DNA of 64,000 nucleotides from an uncultured Dorea sp. (GCA_910578495.1 CAJTRE010000001.1:172011-236010); one strand, 5' to 3'. Shown: positions 1-8,097, counted from the stretch's first letter. Notes: generated by a model from the letters alone, not told the origin. Numbers and translations: made by a program.

Positions 1-2
1 CT

Positions 3-518
3 GGCGGAATCGATGGAAACTACGGAGAGATCATCATGGGCGGTGCTTTCACAGGTAAGTCTACAGACTTTGATGCGCCGATTACAAAGACAACAGGTGG
101 AATTATTGTTACTGTTGAATTCCCGGATCTTCATGGAGCAAAGATGGGTATTCTTGTATGTGCATGTGGCGGAAACGAAGATCGTATGCGTGAACTTGCT
201 AAGAAGATGAATGCAGAGGTTGTATCTGTGGCAAGATGTAAACAGGCGATTGAGACAAAACCGGGTGCTCCGTTGAAATGTTTGAGACCTGGTAACTGTC
301 CGGGACAGGTAAAGAACAATATGCAGTTTAAGAAAGACGGATGTGAATATATTATCATCGGTAACTGTTCTGACTGCTCTAACACTGTTATGGCATCTGG
401 ACCTAAGATGGGACTGAAAGTATTCCATCAGACAGACCACGCTATGAGAAGTGTAGGTCATGCTCTTTACAGAACACTGAGGGTTTCCAAACAGGTAAGT
501 CAGGATATTGACTTCTAA
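3..518 (+). CDS. prdC: PrdC, proline reductase electron-transfer protein, 3' part
   Basis: The reading frame is open to the left edge, so this is the C-terminal end (about 171 residues) of a longer protein. PrdC is an RnfC-like electron carrier that passes reducing power to D-proline reductase. Visible here are the stretch DAPITKTTGG and three cysteine clusters: CACGG, CLRPGNCPGQ and GNCSDCSNTV, fitting redox-centre ligands. The identification rests on these motifs and on prdA and prdB directly downstream. No in-frame UGA is seen in this part; some PrdC homologues carry selenocysteine upstream, which cannot be judged here. The in-frame ATG at 36 is internal, not a start. Confidence 0.82.
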   Translation, partial: GGIDGNYGEIIMGGAFTGKSTDFDAPITKTTGGIIVTVEFPDLHGAKMGILVCACGGNEDRMRELAKKMNAEVVSVARCKQAIETKPGAPLKCLRPGNCPGQVKNNMQFKKDGCEYIIIGNCSDCSNTVMASGPKMGLKVFHQTDHAMRSVGHALYRTLRVSKQVSQDIDF

Positions 519-669
519 AGATATATCGTTTCATATATAGGTATTACTGTCATAGACGGCGGGGAGGCAGGTCCCCCGATCCGGCCTCCTGAAGATGAGA
601 GAGGTAATCTTCGTGCCGGATATGGCTGTATATATACATTTAGCAAACCAAACAAGGAGGGAAAACAAT

Positions 670-2514
670 ATGTCAATCACAGCTGAAACAGCTAAAGAAC
701 ATGCTCATGATCCTGCGGTATTATGTTGTAGAGCCGAAGCAGGCATTACGATTGAACCGGCAAATCTTGAAGATCCAGCGATCTTTGATGATTTGGTAGA
801 TTCAGGATTATTATGTCTTGATGGATGTCTTACCATTGAGGAGGTTTTAGGAGCAAAACTTACAAAAACTTGTGATTCTCTTGCACCATTAACAGCTGAC
901 GTATTAGACGGAGTAAAAGCAGTAAGCGCTCCGGCAGCAGCAGAGGTGGCAGAGGCAGTAGAAGAGGCTCCGGCAGCAGTTAAAGCTCCGGCAGCGCCTG
1001 TAGCAGGAGGAACATTAAAAATCCATATCGGAGAGGGTAAAGACATTGATCTTGAGATTCCGGTTGGAGCACTTGGCGGTGGCGCAGCAGCAGCTGAGGT
1101 ACCGGCGGCAGCAGTTGTAGCAGGAGCAGCAGCTCCGGCACCAGTTGAAGAAGAGAAAGTTGTAGGAACTCTTACAAGAAAGCACTTCAACATCACAGAG
1201 GTTAAGAGAGGACCTGAGACAAAGATCGAGGGAACAACTCTTTACATTCGTGAAGGAATTGAAGCAGACGTTATTGCAGATCAGGAGTTGGTAAAAGATT
1301 TCAAACTTGAGATCATCACTCCGGAATTATATCACACATATTCTGAGACTGTTATGGATGTATCTCCAATCGCTACAAAAGAAGGCGACAGTGAACTTGG
1401 AAGCGGTGTAACAAGAGTACTTGACGGCGTTGTTATGATGCTGACAGGAACAGACGAAGGCGGAGTTCAGATTGGTGAGTTCGGTTCTTCAGAAGGATAC
1501 CTTGACGAGAATATCATGTGGGGACGTCCGGGATGTCCGGATAAAGGCGAGATCTTCATCAAAGGTAACATTGTTATCCAGGAGAAGACAAACATGGAGC
1601 GTCGTGGACCTATGGCTGCTCATACAGCATTTGATATCATTACACAGGAAATTCGTGAAGTTATGAAGAAACTTGACGAAAGCCTTGTAGTTGAGTCTGA
1701 AGAGCTTAAATCTATCCGTCGTCCAGGTAAGAAGAAAGTTGTAATCGTTAAAGAGATCATGGGACAGGGAGCTATGCATGATAACTTCATCCTTCCTGTA
1801 GAGCCGGTTGGTGTTCTTGGAGCAAGAGCTAACGTAGACTTAGGAAACGTTCCGGTTTGCGTATCTCCGCTTGAGGTTCTTGATGGATGTATCCACGCAT
1901 TAACATGTATTGGACCTGCATCTAAAGAGATGTCCAGACATTACTGGAGAGAGCCGCTCGTTCTTGAGGCTCTTCACGATGAAGAAGTTGACCTTTGCGG
2001 TGTTGTATTCGTTGGATCTCCTCAGATTAATGCTGAGAAATTCTACGTATCTAAACGTGTAGGTCAGACTGTAGCTATGATGGATGCTGATGGTGCATTC
2101 GTTACAACAGAAGGATTTGGTAACAACCACATCGACTTCGCAAGCCATATCGAGCAGATCGGTATGAGAGGAGTTCCGACAGTAGGTATGTCTTACTGTG
2201 CAGTACAGGGAGCACTCGTTGTTGGTAACAAGCACATGCAGTACATGGTTGATAACAACAAGTCTGAGGCTGGTATCGAGAATGAGATTCTTGGTAATAA
2301 TACACTTTGTCAGGAAGATGCTATTCGTGCACTTGCTATGCTGAAAGCAGCTATGGCCGGAGAAGACGTTAAGGCTGCTGAGAAGAAGTGGAATCCAAAC
2401 GTTAAGTCTACAAACGTAGAATTAATCGAGGGAGCATATGGCAAGAAAGTAGAACTTGTTGGAAATGAGCAGGAGCTCCCAATGAGCGAGAAGCGTAGAT
2501 TAAAATACAGCTAA
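670..2514 (+). CDS. prdA: D-proline reductase proprotein PrdA
   Basis: Catalytic proprotein of D-proline reductase, which reductively opens D-proline to 5-aminovalerate in Stickland fermentation. In the family it self-cleaves at a Thr-Cys bond; the cysteine becomes the N-terminal pyruvoyl group of the small subunit. Here ALTCIGPASKE places that bond at T412-C413 (codons at 1903-1908), giving large and small chains of the expected sizes. Residues about 80-170 are a flexible Ala/Pro/Glu-rich linker flanking a short biotinyl-like segment (TLKIHIGEGKDIDLEI). The start is ATG 670, behind AAGGAGGG; the 25-codon upstream extension from 595 has no ribosome site. Length 614 aa fits the family. Followed by the operon's small gene and prdB. 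Confidence 0.93.
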   Translation: MSITAETAKEHAHDPAVLCCRAEAGITIEPANLEDPAIFDDLVDSGLLCLDGCLTIEEVLGAKLTKTCDSLAPLTADVLDGVKAVSAPAAAEVAEAVEEAPAAVKAPAAPVAGGTLKIHIGEGKDIDLEIPVGALGGGAAAAEVPAAAVVAGAAAPAPVEEEKVVGTLTRKHFNITEVKRGPETKIEGTTLYIREGIEADVIADQELVKDFKLEIITPELYHTYSETVMDVSPIATKEGDSELGSGVTRVLDGVVMMLTGTDEGGVQIGEFGSSEGYLDENIMWGRPGCPDKGEIFIKGNIVIQEKTNMERRGPMAAHTAFDIITQEIREVMKKLDESLVVESEELKSIRRPGKKKVVIVKEIMGQGAMHDNFILPVEPVGVLGARANVDLGNVPVCVSPLEVLDGCIHALTCIGPASKEMSRHYWREPLVLEALHDEEVDLCGVVFVGSPQINAEKFYVSKRVGQTVAMMDADGAFVTTEGFGNNHIDFASHIEQIGMRGVPTVGMSYCAVQGALVVGNKHMQYMVDNNKSEAGIENEILGNNTLCQEDAIRALAMLKAAMAGEDVKAAEKKWNPNVKSTNVELIEGAYGKKVELVGNEQELPMSEKRRLKYS

Positions 2515-2529
2515 GCCAAGGTGTTCTAG

Positions 2530-2829
2530 ATGAATAATGAACGTTTGAATTATGGCGAAAGGATCATTTATATGGAAGGCGTTGTGGTAGATATTGACGA
2601 CTGTAGTATCAGCGTTGACTTGAAAGGACGTCTGGGGTTCTTCAAAGCTCCTAAGAGAATGTTCATCTGTGATACTGAACCGAAAGTGGGACAGGAATTT
2701 GGATGGAACATGAGCTTTCCAGAGCAGTTAGGACCGGAAATAAATGAGCACTACGTCAGCAACATTGAAAAAGAAAGACGCAAACAAAAAGAAATGCGCG
2801 CGCGTTTGGATGATAATAAGGAGGACTAA
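2530..2829 (+). CDS. Small conserved protein of proline reductase operons (CBO2463/CBO2479-type)
   Basis: A 99-residue soluble protein between prdA and prdB, 15 bases after prdA and 2 bases before prdB, so certainly in the operon. The N-terminal half (GVVVDIDDCSISVDLKGRLGFFKAPKRM) looks like a small beta-barrel; the C-terminal 30 residues are highly charged and helical (EKERRKQKEMRARLDD). From memory, a gene of this size occurs at the same place in clostridial prd operons and is called the CBO2463/CBO2479 domain. Its biochemical role is not known to me; a chaperone or assembly role for the pyruvoyl/selenocysteine enzyme would be inference from position only. Confidence 0.7.
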   Translation: MNNERLNYGERIIYMEGVVVDIDDCSISVDLKGRLGFFKAPKRMFICDTEPKVGQEFGWNMSFPEQLGPEINEHYVSNIEKERRKQKEMRARLDDNKED

Positions 2830-2831
2830 AA

Positions 2832-3557
2832 ATGAGTTTAACGGTTGTTAAAGGTTTACAATCAGAAATATTCGTTCCTATTACTCCACCGTCTGTATGG
2901 ACTCCTGTAACAAAAGAGCTCAAAGATATGACGATTGCTCTTGCAACAGCAGCAGGTGTTCATCACAAAGACCAGGAAAGATTCAATCTTGCCGGTGACT
3001 TTACGTGGAGAAAAGTAACAGATGAAATGCCATCAGATGAGTTGATGGTATCCCATGGTGGATATGATAACAGTGATGTTAACAAAGACATCAACTGTAT
3101 GTTCCCAATTGACAGAATCCATGAATTAGCAAAAGAAGGCTTTATCAAAGCTTGTGCTCCGGTACATGCAGGATTCATGGGTGGTGGCGGAAACCAGGAG
3201 AAGTTCAAAGGCGAAACTGGTCCTGCTATCGCAGAAATGTTCAAAGAAGAGGGAGTAGATGCAGTTATCCTTACCGCTGGCTGAGGAACCTGCCACCGCT
3301 CTGCAGTATTGGTGCAGAGAGCGATTGAAGAAGCTGGAATTCCTACAATTATTATTGCAGCTCTTCCACCAGTTGTTCGTCAGACTGGTACTCCTCGTGC
3401 AGTTGCTCCATTGGTACCTATGGGTGCTAATGCTGGTGGACCGCACAATGTTGAACAGCAGACACAGATTGTTAAAGCAGCTCTTGAGCAGTTAATTGAG
3501 ATCCAGACACCTGGAAAGATTGTACCACTGCCATTTGAGTATGTAGCAAAGATCTAA
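2832..3557 (+). CDS. prdB: D-proline reductase selenoprotein subunit PrdB (UGA read as Sec)
   Basis: Selenocysteine subunit of D-proline reductase; the selenol attacks the proline ring while the PrdA pyruvoyl group binds the substrate nitrogen. The frame runs 150 codons to TGA at 3282-3284 and continues without a break to TAA at 3555. Read through, it gives a 241-residue protein with U151 in ILTAG-U-GTCHR, the family's length and Sec position, followed by conserved ALPPVVRQTGTPRAVAP. Conceptual translation at face value wrongly yields two short ORFs. A hairpin suited to SelB follows the UGA. Start ATG 2832 sits behind AAGGAGGA. Requires selABCD elsewhere in the genome. Confidence 0.94.
3285..3323 (+). 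promoter_or_regulatory. Bacterial SECIS-like hairpin after the prdB UGA
   Basis: Starting 14 bases after the UGA, CTCTGCA (3299-3305) pairs with TGCAGAG (3313-3319) around the 7-base loop GTATTGG; CG at 3297-3298 can extend the stem to CG at 3322-3323 across a bulge. Bacterial SECIS elements lie just downstream of the Sec codon and present a G/U-rich apical loop to SelB, which this does. It overlaps coding sequence. Confidence 0.7.
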
Positions 3558-3571
3558 TAAAGTGGTTCATG

Positions 3572-3601
3572 AGAGGGCAGATGTTTTCATCTGCCCTCTT
3601 T
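3572..3601 (+). terminator. Strong hairpin between prdB and prdD
   Basis: AGAGGGCAGATG (3572-3583) and CATCTGCCCTCT (3588-3599) form a perfect 12-bp stem with a TTTT loop, followed by only TTT. It probably acts as a partial terminator or 3'-end stabiliser, lowering prdD/prdE relative to prdAB rather than ending transcription. Confidence 0.6.
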
Positions 3602-3644
3602 AAGAATAAGAAAGCATTTCTGGTATACCTATGGAGGTGAAAAG

Positions 3645-4412
3645 ATGGCTGATGAAGTAAAAGATTTAAGACGTCTTGTAATCAAAGCATTCCATATGAC
3701 AGATATAGAATGGGGAGAGCACAATGACATAACGGTAGATGGTCATATGACAGTCAGTAAAGAGATGATAGATGGCCTTGTAGCAGAAGAAGAACATATT
3801 GAGAACATCGATATTCAGATTATCAATCCGGGCGATCATGATCGTTGGACGAACACAATTATGGATATTGTACCAATTTCCACAAAAGTATTAGGAAAAC
3901 TAGGAGAAGGTATTACACATACAATTACCGGAGTGTACGTTATGCTGACAGGCGTGGATGTGAACGGTAAACAGTGCCATGAATTCGGCTCTTCAGAAGG
4001 AACATTAAAAGATCAGTTATATCTGAATCGTGCCGGAACGCCGGGAGATAATGATGTTATTATCTCATTTGATGTAACTTTGGCTGCTGGAATGGGGCAG
4101 GAGAGGCCGGGACCGACTGCGGCACATCGTGCATGTGACAAGTTTATCCAGAGTTATCGCGATAAACTAAAGAAATTCAAAGGTGATAAGTGTACAGAGC
4201 GCCACGAGTATCATGACATTGTACGTCCTGGTAAGAAGCGTGTCCTGATTATCAAACAGGTTGCGGGACAGGGCGCTATGTACGACACACATTTGTTCGC
4301 AAAAGAACCTTCTGGTGTAGAAGGTGGAAAGTCAATTATTGATATGGGAAATATGCCGGTGATTTTGAGCCCGAACGAGTATCGGGACGGCATTATCCGT
4401 TCTATGCAGTAG
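3645..4412 (+). CDS. prdD: PrdD, paralogue of the PrdA large-subunit region
   Basis: 255 residues collinear with the PrdA segment upstream of the cleavage site: both share ETVMDV/NTIMDI, HEFGSSEG-type, GPTAAH and RPGKKRV motifs. It stops at EYRDGIIRSMQ, which aligns with PrdA LEVLDGCIHAL, exactly where PrdA would be cut. PrdD and PrdE are constant accessories of prd operons, but the active reductase is PrdA/PrdB; their roles are not firmly established. Preceded by GGAGGT; 12 bases separate it from prdE, so the pair is co-translated. Confidence 0.85.
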   Translation: MADEVKDLRRLVIKAFHMTDIEWGEHNDITVDGHMTVSKEMIDGLVAEEEHIENIDIQIINPGDHDRWTNTIMDIVPISTKVLGKLGEGITHTITGVYVMLTGVDVNGKQCHEFGSSEGTLKDQLYLNRAGTPGDNDVIISFDVTLAAGMGQERPGPTAAHRACDKFIQSYRDKLKKFKGDKCTERHEYHDIVRPGKKRVLIIKQVAGQGAMYDTHLFAKEPSGVEGGKSIIDMGNMPVILSPNEYRDGIIRSMQ

Positions 4413-4424
4413 GAGGTGTGAGAT

Positions 4425-4898
4425 ATGGGTATTGGACCATCGACGAAAGAAACATCCTTGCATCATTTTAGAGATCCGCTTCTTGAGGTAGTTGCGGAAG
4501 ATACAGATCTGGATCTAATGGGAGTTATGCTTGTGGGTTCTCCTGACGGCAATGAGGATAAGATGCTTGTAGGTACGAGAGCTGCCGTATGGGCAGAATG
4601 TATGCGTGCAGACGGCGTAATCCTTTCCTGTGACGGATGGGGAAACAGTCATGTTGATTATACAAATACAGTTGAGCAGATTGGTACAAGGGGAATTCCG
4701 GTAACTGGAATTACATTTAATGGTACGGTTGCTCAGTTTGTAGTTACTAATGATTACCTGGATGCGATTGTGGACATTAACAAGAGTGATTCCGGTGAAG
4801 AGACAAATATCGTTGGAGAGAACAATATGGATCGAATAGACTGTCTGAAAGCAAAGGCACTTCTGAAACTTAAGATGAGGAAGAATGAAAGTAAGTAG
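4425..4898 (+). CDS. prdE: PrdE, paralogue of the PrdA pyruvoyl-subunit region
   Basis: 157 residues matching PrdA downstream of its processing site. It begins MGIGPSTKETS, aligned to PrdA TCIGPASKEMS, so the gene starts where PrdA is cleaved and has no cysteine to turn into a pyruvoyl group. Shared motifs include RDPLLEVV, GVMLVGSP, GWGNSHVDYTNTVEQIG and GIPVTGI. It is therefore unlikely to be catalytic in the PrdA manner; a structural or regulatory partner of PrdD is plausible. AGGAGGTG precedes the start. Last gene of the operon in this window; no prdF (proline racemase) follows. Confidence 0.85.
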   Translation: MGIGPSTKETSLHHFRDPLLEVVAEDTDLDLMGVMLVGSPDGNEDKMLVGTRAAVWAECMRADGVILSCDGWGNSHVDYTNTVEQIGTRGIPVTGITFNGTVAQFVVTNDYLDAIVDINKSDSGEETNIVGENNMDRIDCLKAKALLKLKMRKNESK

Positions 4899-4927
4899 AT
4901 GTCTCTTCGAGTGAAGAAGGTAAAAAC

Positions 4928-4972
4928 AAAGGAACACAATTGACAATATGTGTCGAAGGTGTTCCTTTTTGT
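4928..4972 (+). terminator. Terminator of the prd operon
   Basis: AAAGGAACAC and GTGTTCCTTTTT enclose an inner TTGACA/TGTCGAA pairing; the stem ends in a T run and closes the operon after prdE. Confidence 0.85.
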
Positions 4973-5017
4973 TTTGTATTTCATAATGTCAGGTTTTAAG
5001 AGAAACGGAGAAAGGTG

Positions 5018-5557
5018 TTACTTATCAAATGCCGGAGCGATAGGTCCGTAGGGAATTTCAGGATGATTCTCTTTCATCCAGTGTATGAAGCTGTCAGGAT
5101 CTCCTTCGATAAAGGAAGCTTTGTCGAGCATAACTCCTTCAACTTCATCCTGAGATGTTAATTTAAAGTATGTTTTGGCTTCTTCAAACTTCTTAATTTC
5201 AGACCACTCGACTTTGTTATTGGATCTCCCATTGATATAGAGTGAAATATTTTTCTCACCGAGGATAACTTTACAAGTCCAATCTTTTTCGTCAAAGTAT
5301 TTCTGGCGTGTGAGACGAAATGTCTTATCAGCATGAAGCCAGCGGAAAAATACGCCTCTGTATACAGAGACAAACACTAAAAAAGCGCCGATAGTCTTCC
5401 ATCTAGCCGAAACATCTGCCTGATCAAAGTAGAACCAACCGAATAATCCGGCGGCAAAGATGATAATCCACATATAAAAAGTGCGCAGCTTCCAAAACTT
5501 AGGAGTTGCCCACTTGTCGTAACGTTTTCTGGTCATTACATATTCATTTACAAACAT
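5018..5557 (-). CDS. YcxB-like membrane protein
   Basis: 179-residue protein with two adjacent N-terminal membrane segments (about residues 26-43, MWIIIFAAGLFGWFYF, and 53-71) followed by a soluble C-terminal domain (residues 80-175) with the YcxB-type pattern: I/V-rich strands, then W-S-x-I..FEEAKTYFKL and VMLDKASF. Such proteins are common single genes in Firmicutes with no assigned function. GGAG precedes the ATG by 8 bases. It is monocistronic, convergent with the prd operon and separated from the next gene by a palindromic terminator. Confidence 0.72.
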   Translation of the reverse strand: MFVNEYVMTRKRYDKWATPKFWKLRTFYMWIIIFAAGLFGWFYFDQADVSARWKTIGAFLVFVSVYRGVFFRWLHADKTFRLTRQKYFDEKDWTCKVILGEKNISLYINGRSNNKVEWSEIKKFEEAKTYFKLTSQDEVEGVMLDKASFIEGDPDSFIHWMKENHPEIPYGPIAPAFDK

Positions 5558-5607
5558 AGTATATTCTCCGATTTCAAGTAATAATTTTGTTTATTTATTT
5601 GCTTAAA

Positions 5608-5648
5608 TCATATAAATGGCTATCCTTATTGGACAGCCATTTATATGA
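5608..5648. terminator. Long palindrome between two minus-strand genes
   Basis: TCATATAAATGGCT (5608-5621) pairs with AGCCATTTATATGA (5635-5648), the stem continuing inward with TCC/GGA around TTATT. It lies just downstream of the permease gene ending at 5672 and can terminate minus-strand transcription. Confidence 0.75.
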
Positions 5649-5671
5649 TTTGTATGTAGAATCATTATTTT

Positions 5672-6562
5672 TTAAGCAACTCCGGCTTTTTTATCTTTAA
5701 CAGCTGCGCTCAATAATGAGTAAGAAGTCCACAGAAGAACTACACAGATTAAGTTGATGAGCCAGAACATAGGGAGATTTTTAATAATCTTCCATGCGAT
5801 GAATACACCGACACATCCGCCGAGAGCGTTACCAACTGTATGTGGAACGTCATATCTGTGTGATTTAATAAACTCAATAGAGCAAGCCGGCATCAGACAT
5901 GCACAAGATCCCATGAATACCGGGAAACAAGCCTGAGCGTCAACACCGAGTAACAGACAAGTAGCCATACATGGAGCATACAGACCAAATCCAATGTCCA
6001 TAAGAGCGCCCCATAAAATGTTAAGACCTGCTGCTACGATTAATTGCCAGCCAGTTAAACCGGTAGCAGTACCAACGAGTCCGAATGGTCCCCATCCTGT
6101 ATTCTTACAAGCCATAATGATTGCAAGAGGAATCATGATAATACCAAGAGCCCATCTGATTTTGTTACGAGGCCATTTTGTAACGACTGTAGCAAATCCG
6201 AAAGATCCAATCGCCGCACACACATACATGATAATAAGGAACATAGGATCACATTTTACAGAAGCTGTGAAAATGAATGCCTCAAAAATAACCGGAAAAG
6301 TATCGCCGACATTCAATGTACCAGGAATATCAATATCATCAATCTGGTTAAATACTTTGTACAAGAATGTAGATGGTGCGAAAGAACCGCATCCCAAGGT
6401 GTCAAGGAAGTTAGCGATAATACCTACTGTGAATCCAGAACCCCACTGCTTACCTGTTGCGCTTTTGAGCTCATTCATACGGTTTTTTGCAATATCGACA
6501 ATAAGTCCGATACCTGTTCCAGCAGCAAGAGCTCCGAATAAAATTTGAAGTGCTAATAACAT
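5672..6562 (-). CDS. TauE/SafE-like (TSUP) membrane permease, copy 1
   Basis: 296-residue protein with seven or eight hydrophobic segments and almost no soluble domain. It is a clear paralogue of the gene at 7184-8056: both have ANFxDTLGxGS, PGTLNV, LYAPCMA, LLLG and MGSCAxLxPAC at equivalent places. Layout and size suggest the TSUP family, which moves sulfur-containing or small organic anions; the substrate is unknown. The start is ATG 6562 behind GGAGG, not the upstream in-frame codon at 6616. Neighbours (proline reductase, LysR, PutP) hint at amino-acid fermentation. The many cysteines in the C-terminal half (CMATCLLL, ACFPVFMGSCACLMPAC) are notable. Confidence 0.65.
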   Translation of the reverse strand: MLLALQILFGALAAGTGIGLIVDIAKNRMNELKSATGKQWGSGFTVGIIANFLDTLGCGSFAPSTFLYKVFNQIDDIDIPGTLNVGDTFPVIFEAFIFTASVKCDPMFLIIMYVCAAIGSFGFATVVTKWPRNKIRWALGIIMIPLAIIMACKNTGWGPFGLVGTATGLTGWQLIVAAGLNILWGALMDIGFGLYAPCMATCLLLGVDAQACFPVFMGSCACLMPACSIEFIKSHRYDVPHTVGNALGGCVGVFIAWKIIKNLPMFWLINLICVVLLWTSYSLLSAAVKDKKAGVA

Positions 6563-6606
6563 AAATTTTCCTCCAATCTTTAGATATTGCGTTACTATAA
6601 CTTTTT

Positions 6607-6632
6607 GAGACGCCACCCCGATTTGCCGTCTC
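6607..6632 (-). promoter_or_regulatory. Stem-loop at the 5' end of the permease 1 transcript
   Basis: Read on the minus strand, GAGACG (6632-6627) pairs with CGTCTC (6612-6607) around a 14-base G-rich loop, GCAAATCGGGGTGG. It begins within a few bases of the predicted transcription start and about 45 bases before the ATG. No known riboswitch was recognised. Confidence 0.45.
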
Positions 6633-6642
6633 TTTACAAACT

Positions 6643-6671
6643 AATTTATCACTATGTCAAAAAAAAGTCAA
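6643..6671 (-). promoter_or_regulatory. Promoter of permease 1
   Basis: On the minus strand, TTGACT (6671-6666), 17-base spacer, TAAATT (6648-6643). The start would be near 6636, giving a leader of about 74 bases with a stem-loop. Confidence 0.55.
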
Positions 6672-7140
6672 TGCTTTATTGAGATAAAATTGTATAAACT
6701 GAATATTTTTATATGAAATAGAAAAAAAGAGTAGTACATCTTGAACAAAAACAGTGTTTTTTAAAGAGTGCCTGTCCGACAAAAAAAGAAAAAACACGAC
6801 ATTCGGATGTCATGTTCTTTCTTTTTGGTATGTCATTGAGAGGTTTTCTTGTTGTATTGCAGTTTTATTCAATATATATAAAGTTGGGGAATGTCCTCTA
6901 TAAGCAGAGGAAATATATATTAACTAAGGCTGTTGCAGCAAGATTGTTTTTGGGGAGAACAATCGGCGTTGACAGTACTGCAATAACAACTATTTATGCT
7001 TGGTTTAAAATTTTTAAACCAATTACAATATATCGCTTTTGCGCTTTACTGTCAAGAAGTGACAAGAAAATTTGTGAAGTTTATGAAAAATAACGAATAA
7101 ATATAAATATAGACCTGATATTTAATGCACTTTATCAATA
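6672..7140. other. Gene-poor AT-rich gap with an orphan terminator hairpin
   Basis: About 470 bases without a convincing gene. The hairpin AACACGACAT / ATGTCATGTT (6793-6816, loop TCGG, one C-A mismatch) is flanked by A-rich and T-rich runs, so it could stop transcription either way, yet no gene ends there. GGTTTAAAA and TTTTAAACC near 7001-7021 form another palindrome. A 93-codon frame (6812-7093) has no ribosome site and starts inside the hairpin. A small RNA or a decayed gene is possible. Confidence 0.4.
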
Positions 7141-7166
7141 AAAAAGCACGAAATTTCGTGCTTTTT
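7141..7166. terminator. Perfect palindromic terminator after permease 2
   Basis: AAAAAGCACGAAA followed directly by TTTCGTGCTTTTT, a 26-base perfect palindrome 18 bases past the end of the minus-strand permease gene; works in both directions. Confidence 0.9.
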
Positions 7167-7183
7167 TAGGAAAATATGTGATT

Positions 7184-8056
7184 CTATTGTTTGGATTTTT
7201 TTGCATCAAGGAAGAATAGAAGCGCGCAGATTACCATAACTATACAAACTAAGTATGTGAGTAATGTAAGTGGTAAAGTTTTTACAATCAAACCTGCAAT
7301 TAATACCCCGATAGATCCGACTATGATCATAGGGATGATAGAAGCTCTCTGGTATTTTCCTTCCTTAACAAATGCAATACCACATGCCGGACAGAGGAAT
7401 GCACAAGATCCCATCATAATCGGGAATGCTACGTCTGCGCTCATACCAAGCAGAAGGACAAGGGCCATACATGGTGCATAAAGTCCGATACCTGCGGTCA
7501 TAAGAACACCGAGAATAAAGTTTCCAACAACACCAATTACCAGTGAGATGTCGGATAAGCCTCGGGCTGTTCCGATGATACCGAATGGCCCCACTTTATT
7601 GATCTTACATAGGGTAACAGCCGCTACTATAATAAGAGCCACACCCATTACAACGCGGATTTTCATAATGTCTAATTTAGAGATAATCTTAGCACCGATA
7701 ACGGAACCAACGATTGCTGCGCCGATCATAAGAACTAATGTCAAAGGTTCTACTTCGATTGCTGCCATGAAGATGGTAGCCTCTACGCAGATTGGAATAC
7801 CGAATGCTACGTTCAGAGAACCGGGAATTAAATCATCCGGCATGGATTTGTTAAATTTCCATGCAGAAGTTGCAATTGCGTAACTTCCAATACCTAAAGT
7901 GTCGAAGAAGTTTGCAATACCGCTGACGATAGAATTGTAACCCATTTTCGTCTTGTCGAGTTCATTTTTGTGTGCGCGGATGTCTGTTACCAGAACGACA
8001 AAGAATACTGCGGCAAGCGCCCACATAATAATAAGTAGAATAGTTGCTGTGCTCAT
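7184..8056 (-). CDS. TauE/SafE-like (TSUP) membrane permease, copy 2
   Basis: 290-residue multi-spanning membrane protein, paralogue of the gene at 5672-6562. Conserved blocks include SGIANFFDTLGIGSYA, PGSLNVAFG, GLYAPCMALVLLLG and MGSCAFLCPACGIAF. Fewer cysteines than copy 1. The start is ATG 8056, 8 bases after AGAGAGGT; an upstream in-frame ATG at 8074 has no ribosome site. It has its own near-perfect promoter and a LysR-type box, so it is expressed separately from the lysR gene just upstream and is a likely regulon member. Substrate unknown. Confidence 0.65.
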   Translation of the reverse strand: MSTATILLIIMWALAAVFFVVLVTDIRAHKNELDKTKMGYNSIVSGIANFFDTLGIGSYAIATSAWKFNKSMPDDLIPGSLNVAFGIPICVEATIFMAAIEVEPLTLVLMIGAAIVGSVIGAKIISKLDIMKIRVVMGVALIIVAAVTLCKINKVGPFGIIGTARGLSDISLVIGVVGNFILGVLMTAGIGLYAPCMALVLLLGMSADVAFPIMMGSCAFLCPACGIAFVKEGKYQRASIIPMIIVGSIGVLIAGLIVKTLPLTLLTYLVCIVMVICALLFFLDAKKSKQ

Positions 8057-8097
8057 AATAATACCTCTCTTCATAATAAAGTTCCTGTCGATATTAG

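Noticed and set aside
595..669. 25-codon N-terminal extension of PrdA
   Set aside because: No ribosome site upstream of 595; AAGGAGGG directly precedes ATG 670.
705..1196. Antisense Ala/Ser/Thr-rich frame opposite prdA
   Set aside because: Mirror of the Ala-rich linker codons; no start signal.
3282..3284. TGA in prdB as a true stop or frameshift making a pseudogene
   Set aside because: Downstream frame continues conserved PrdB sequence and a SECIS-like hairpin follows; PrdB is a known selenoprotein.
4515..4946. Antisense frame opposite prdE and its terminator
   Set aside because: Runs through the terminator and has no ribosome site; shadow of prdE.
6812..7093. 93-codon hydrophobic frame in the gap between the two permeases
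   Set aside because: Starts inside a terminator hairpin, has no ribosome site and no recognisable motif; AT-rich sequence produces such frames by chance.
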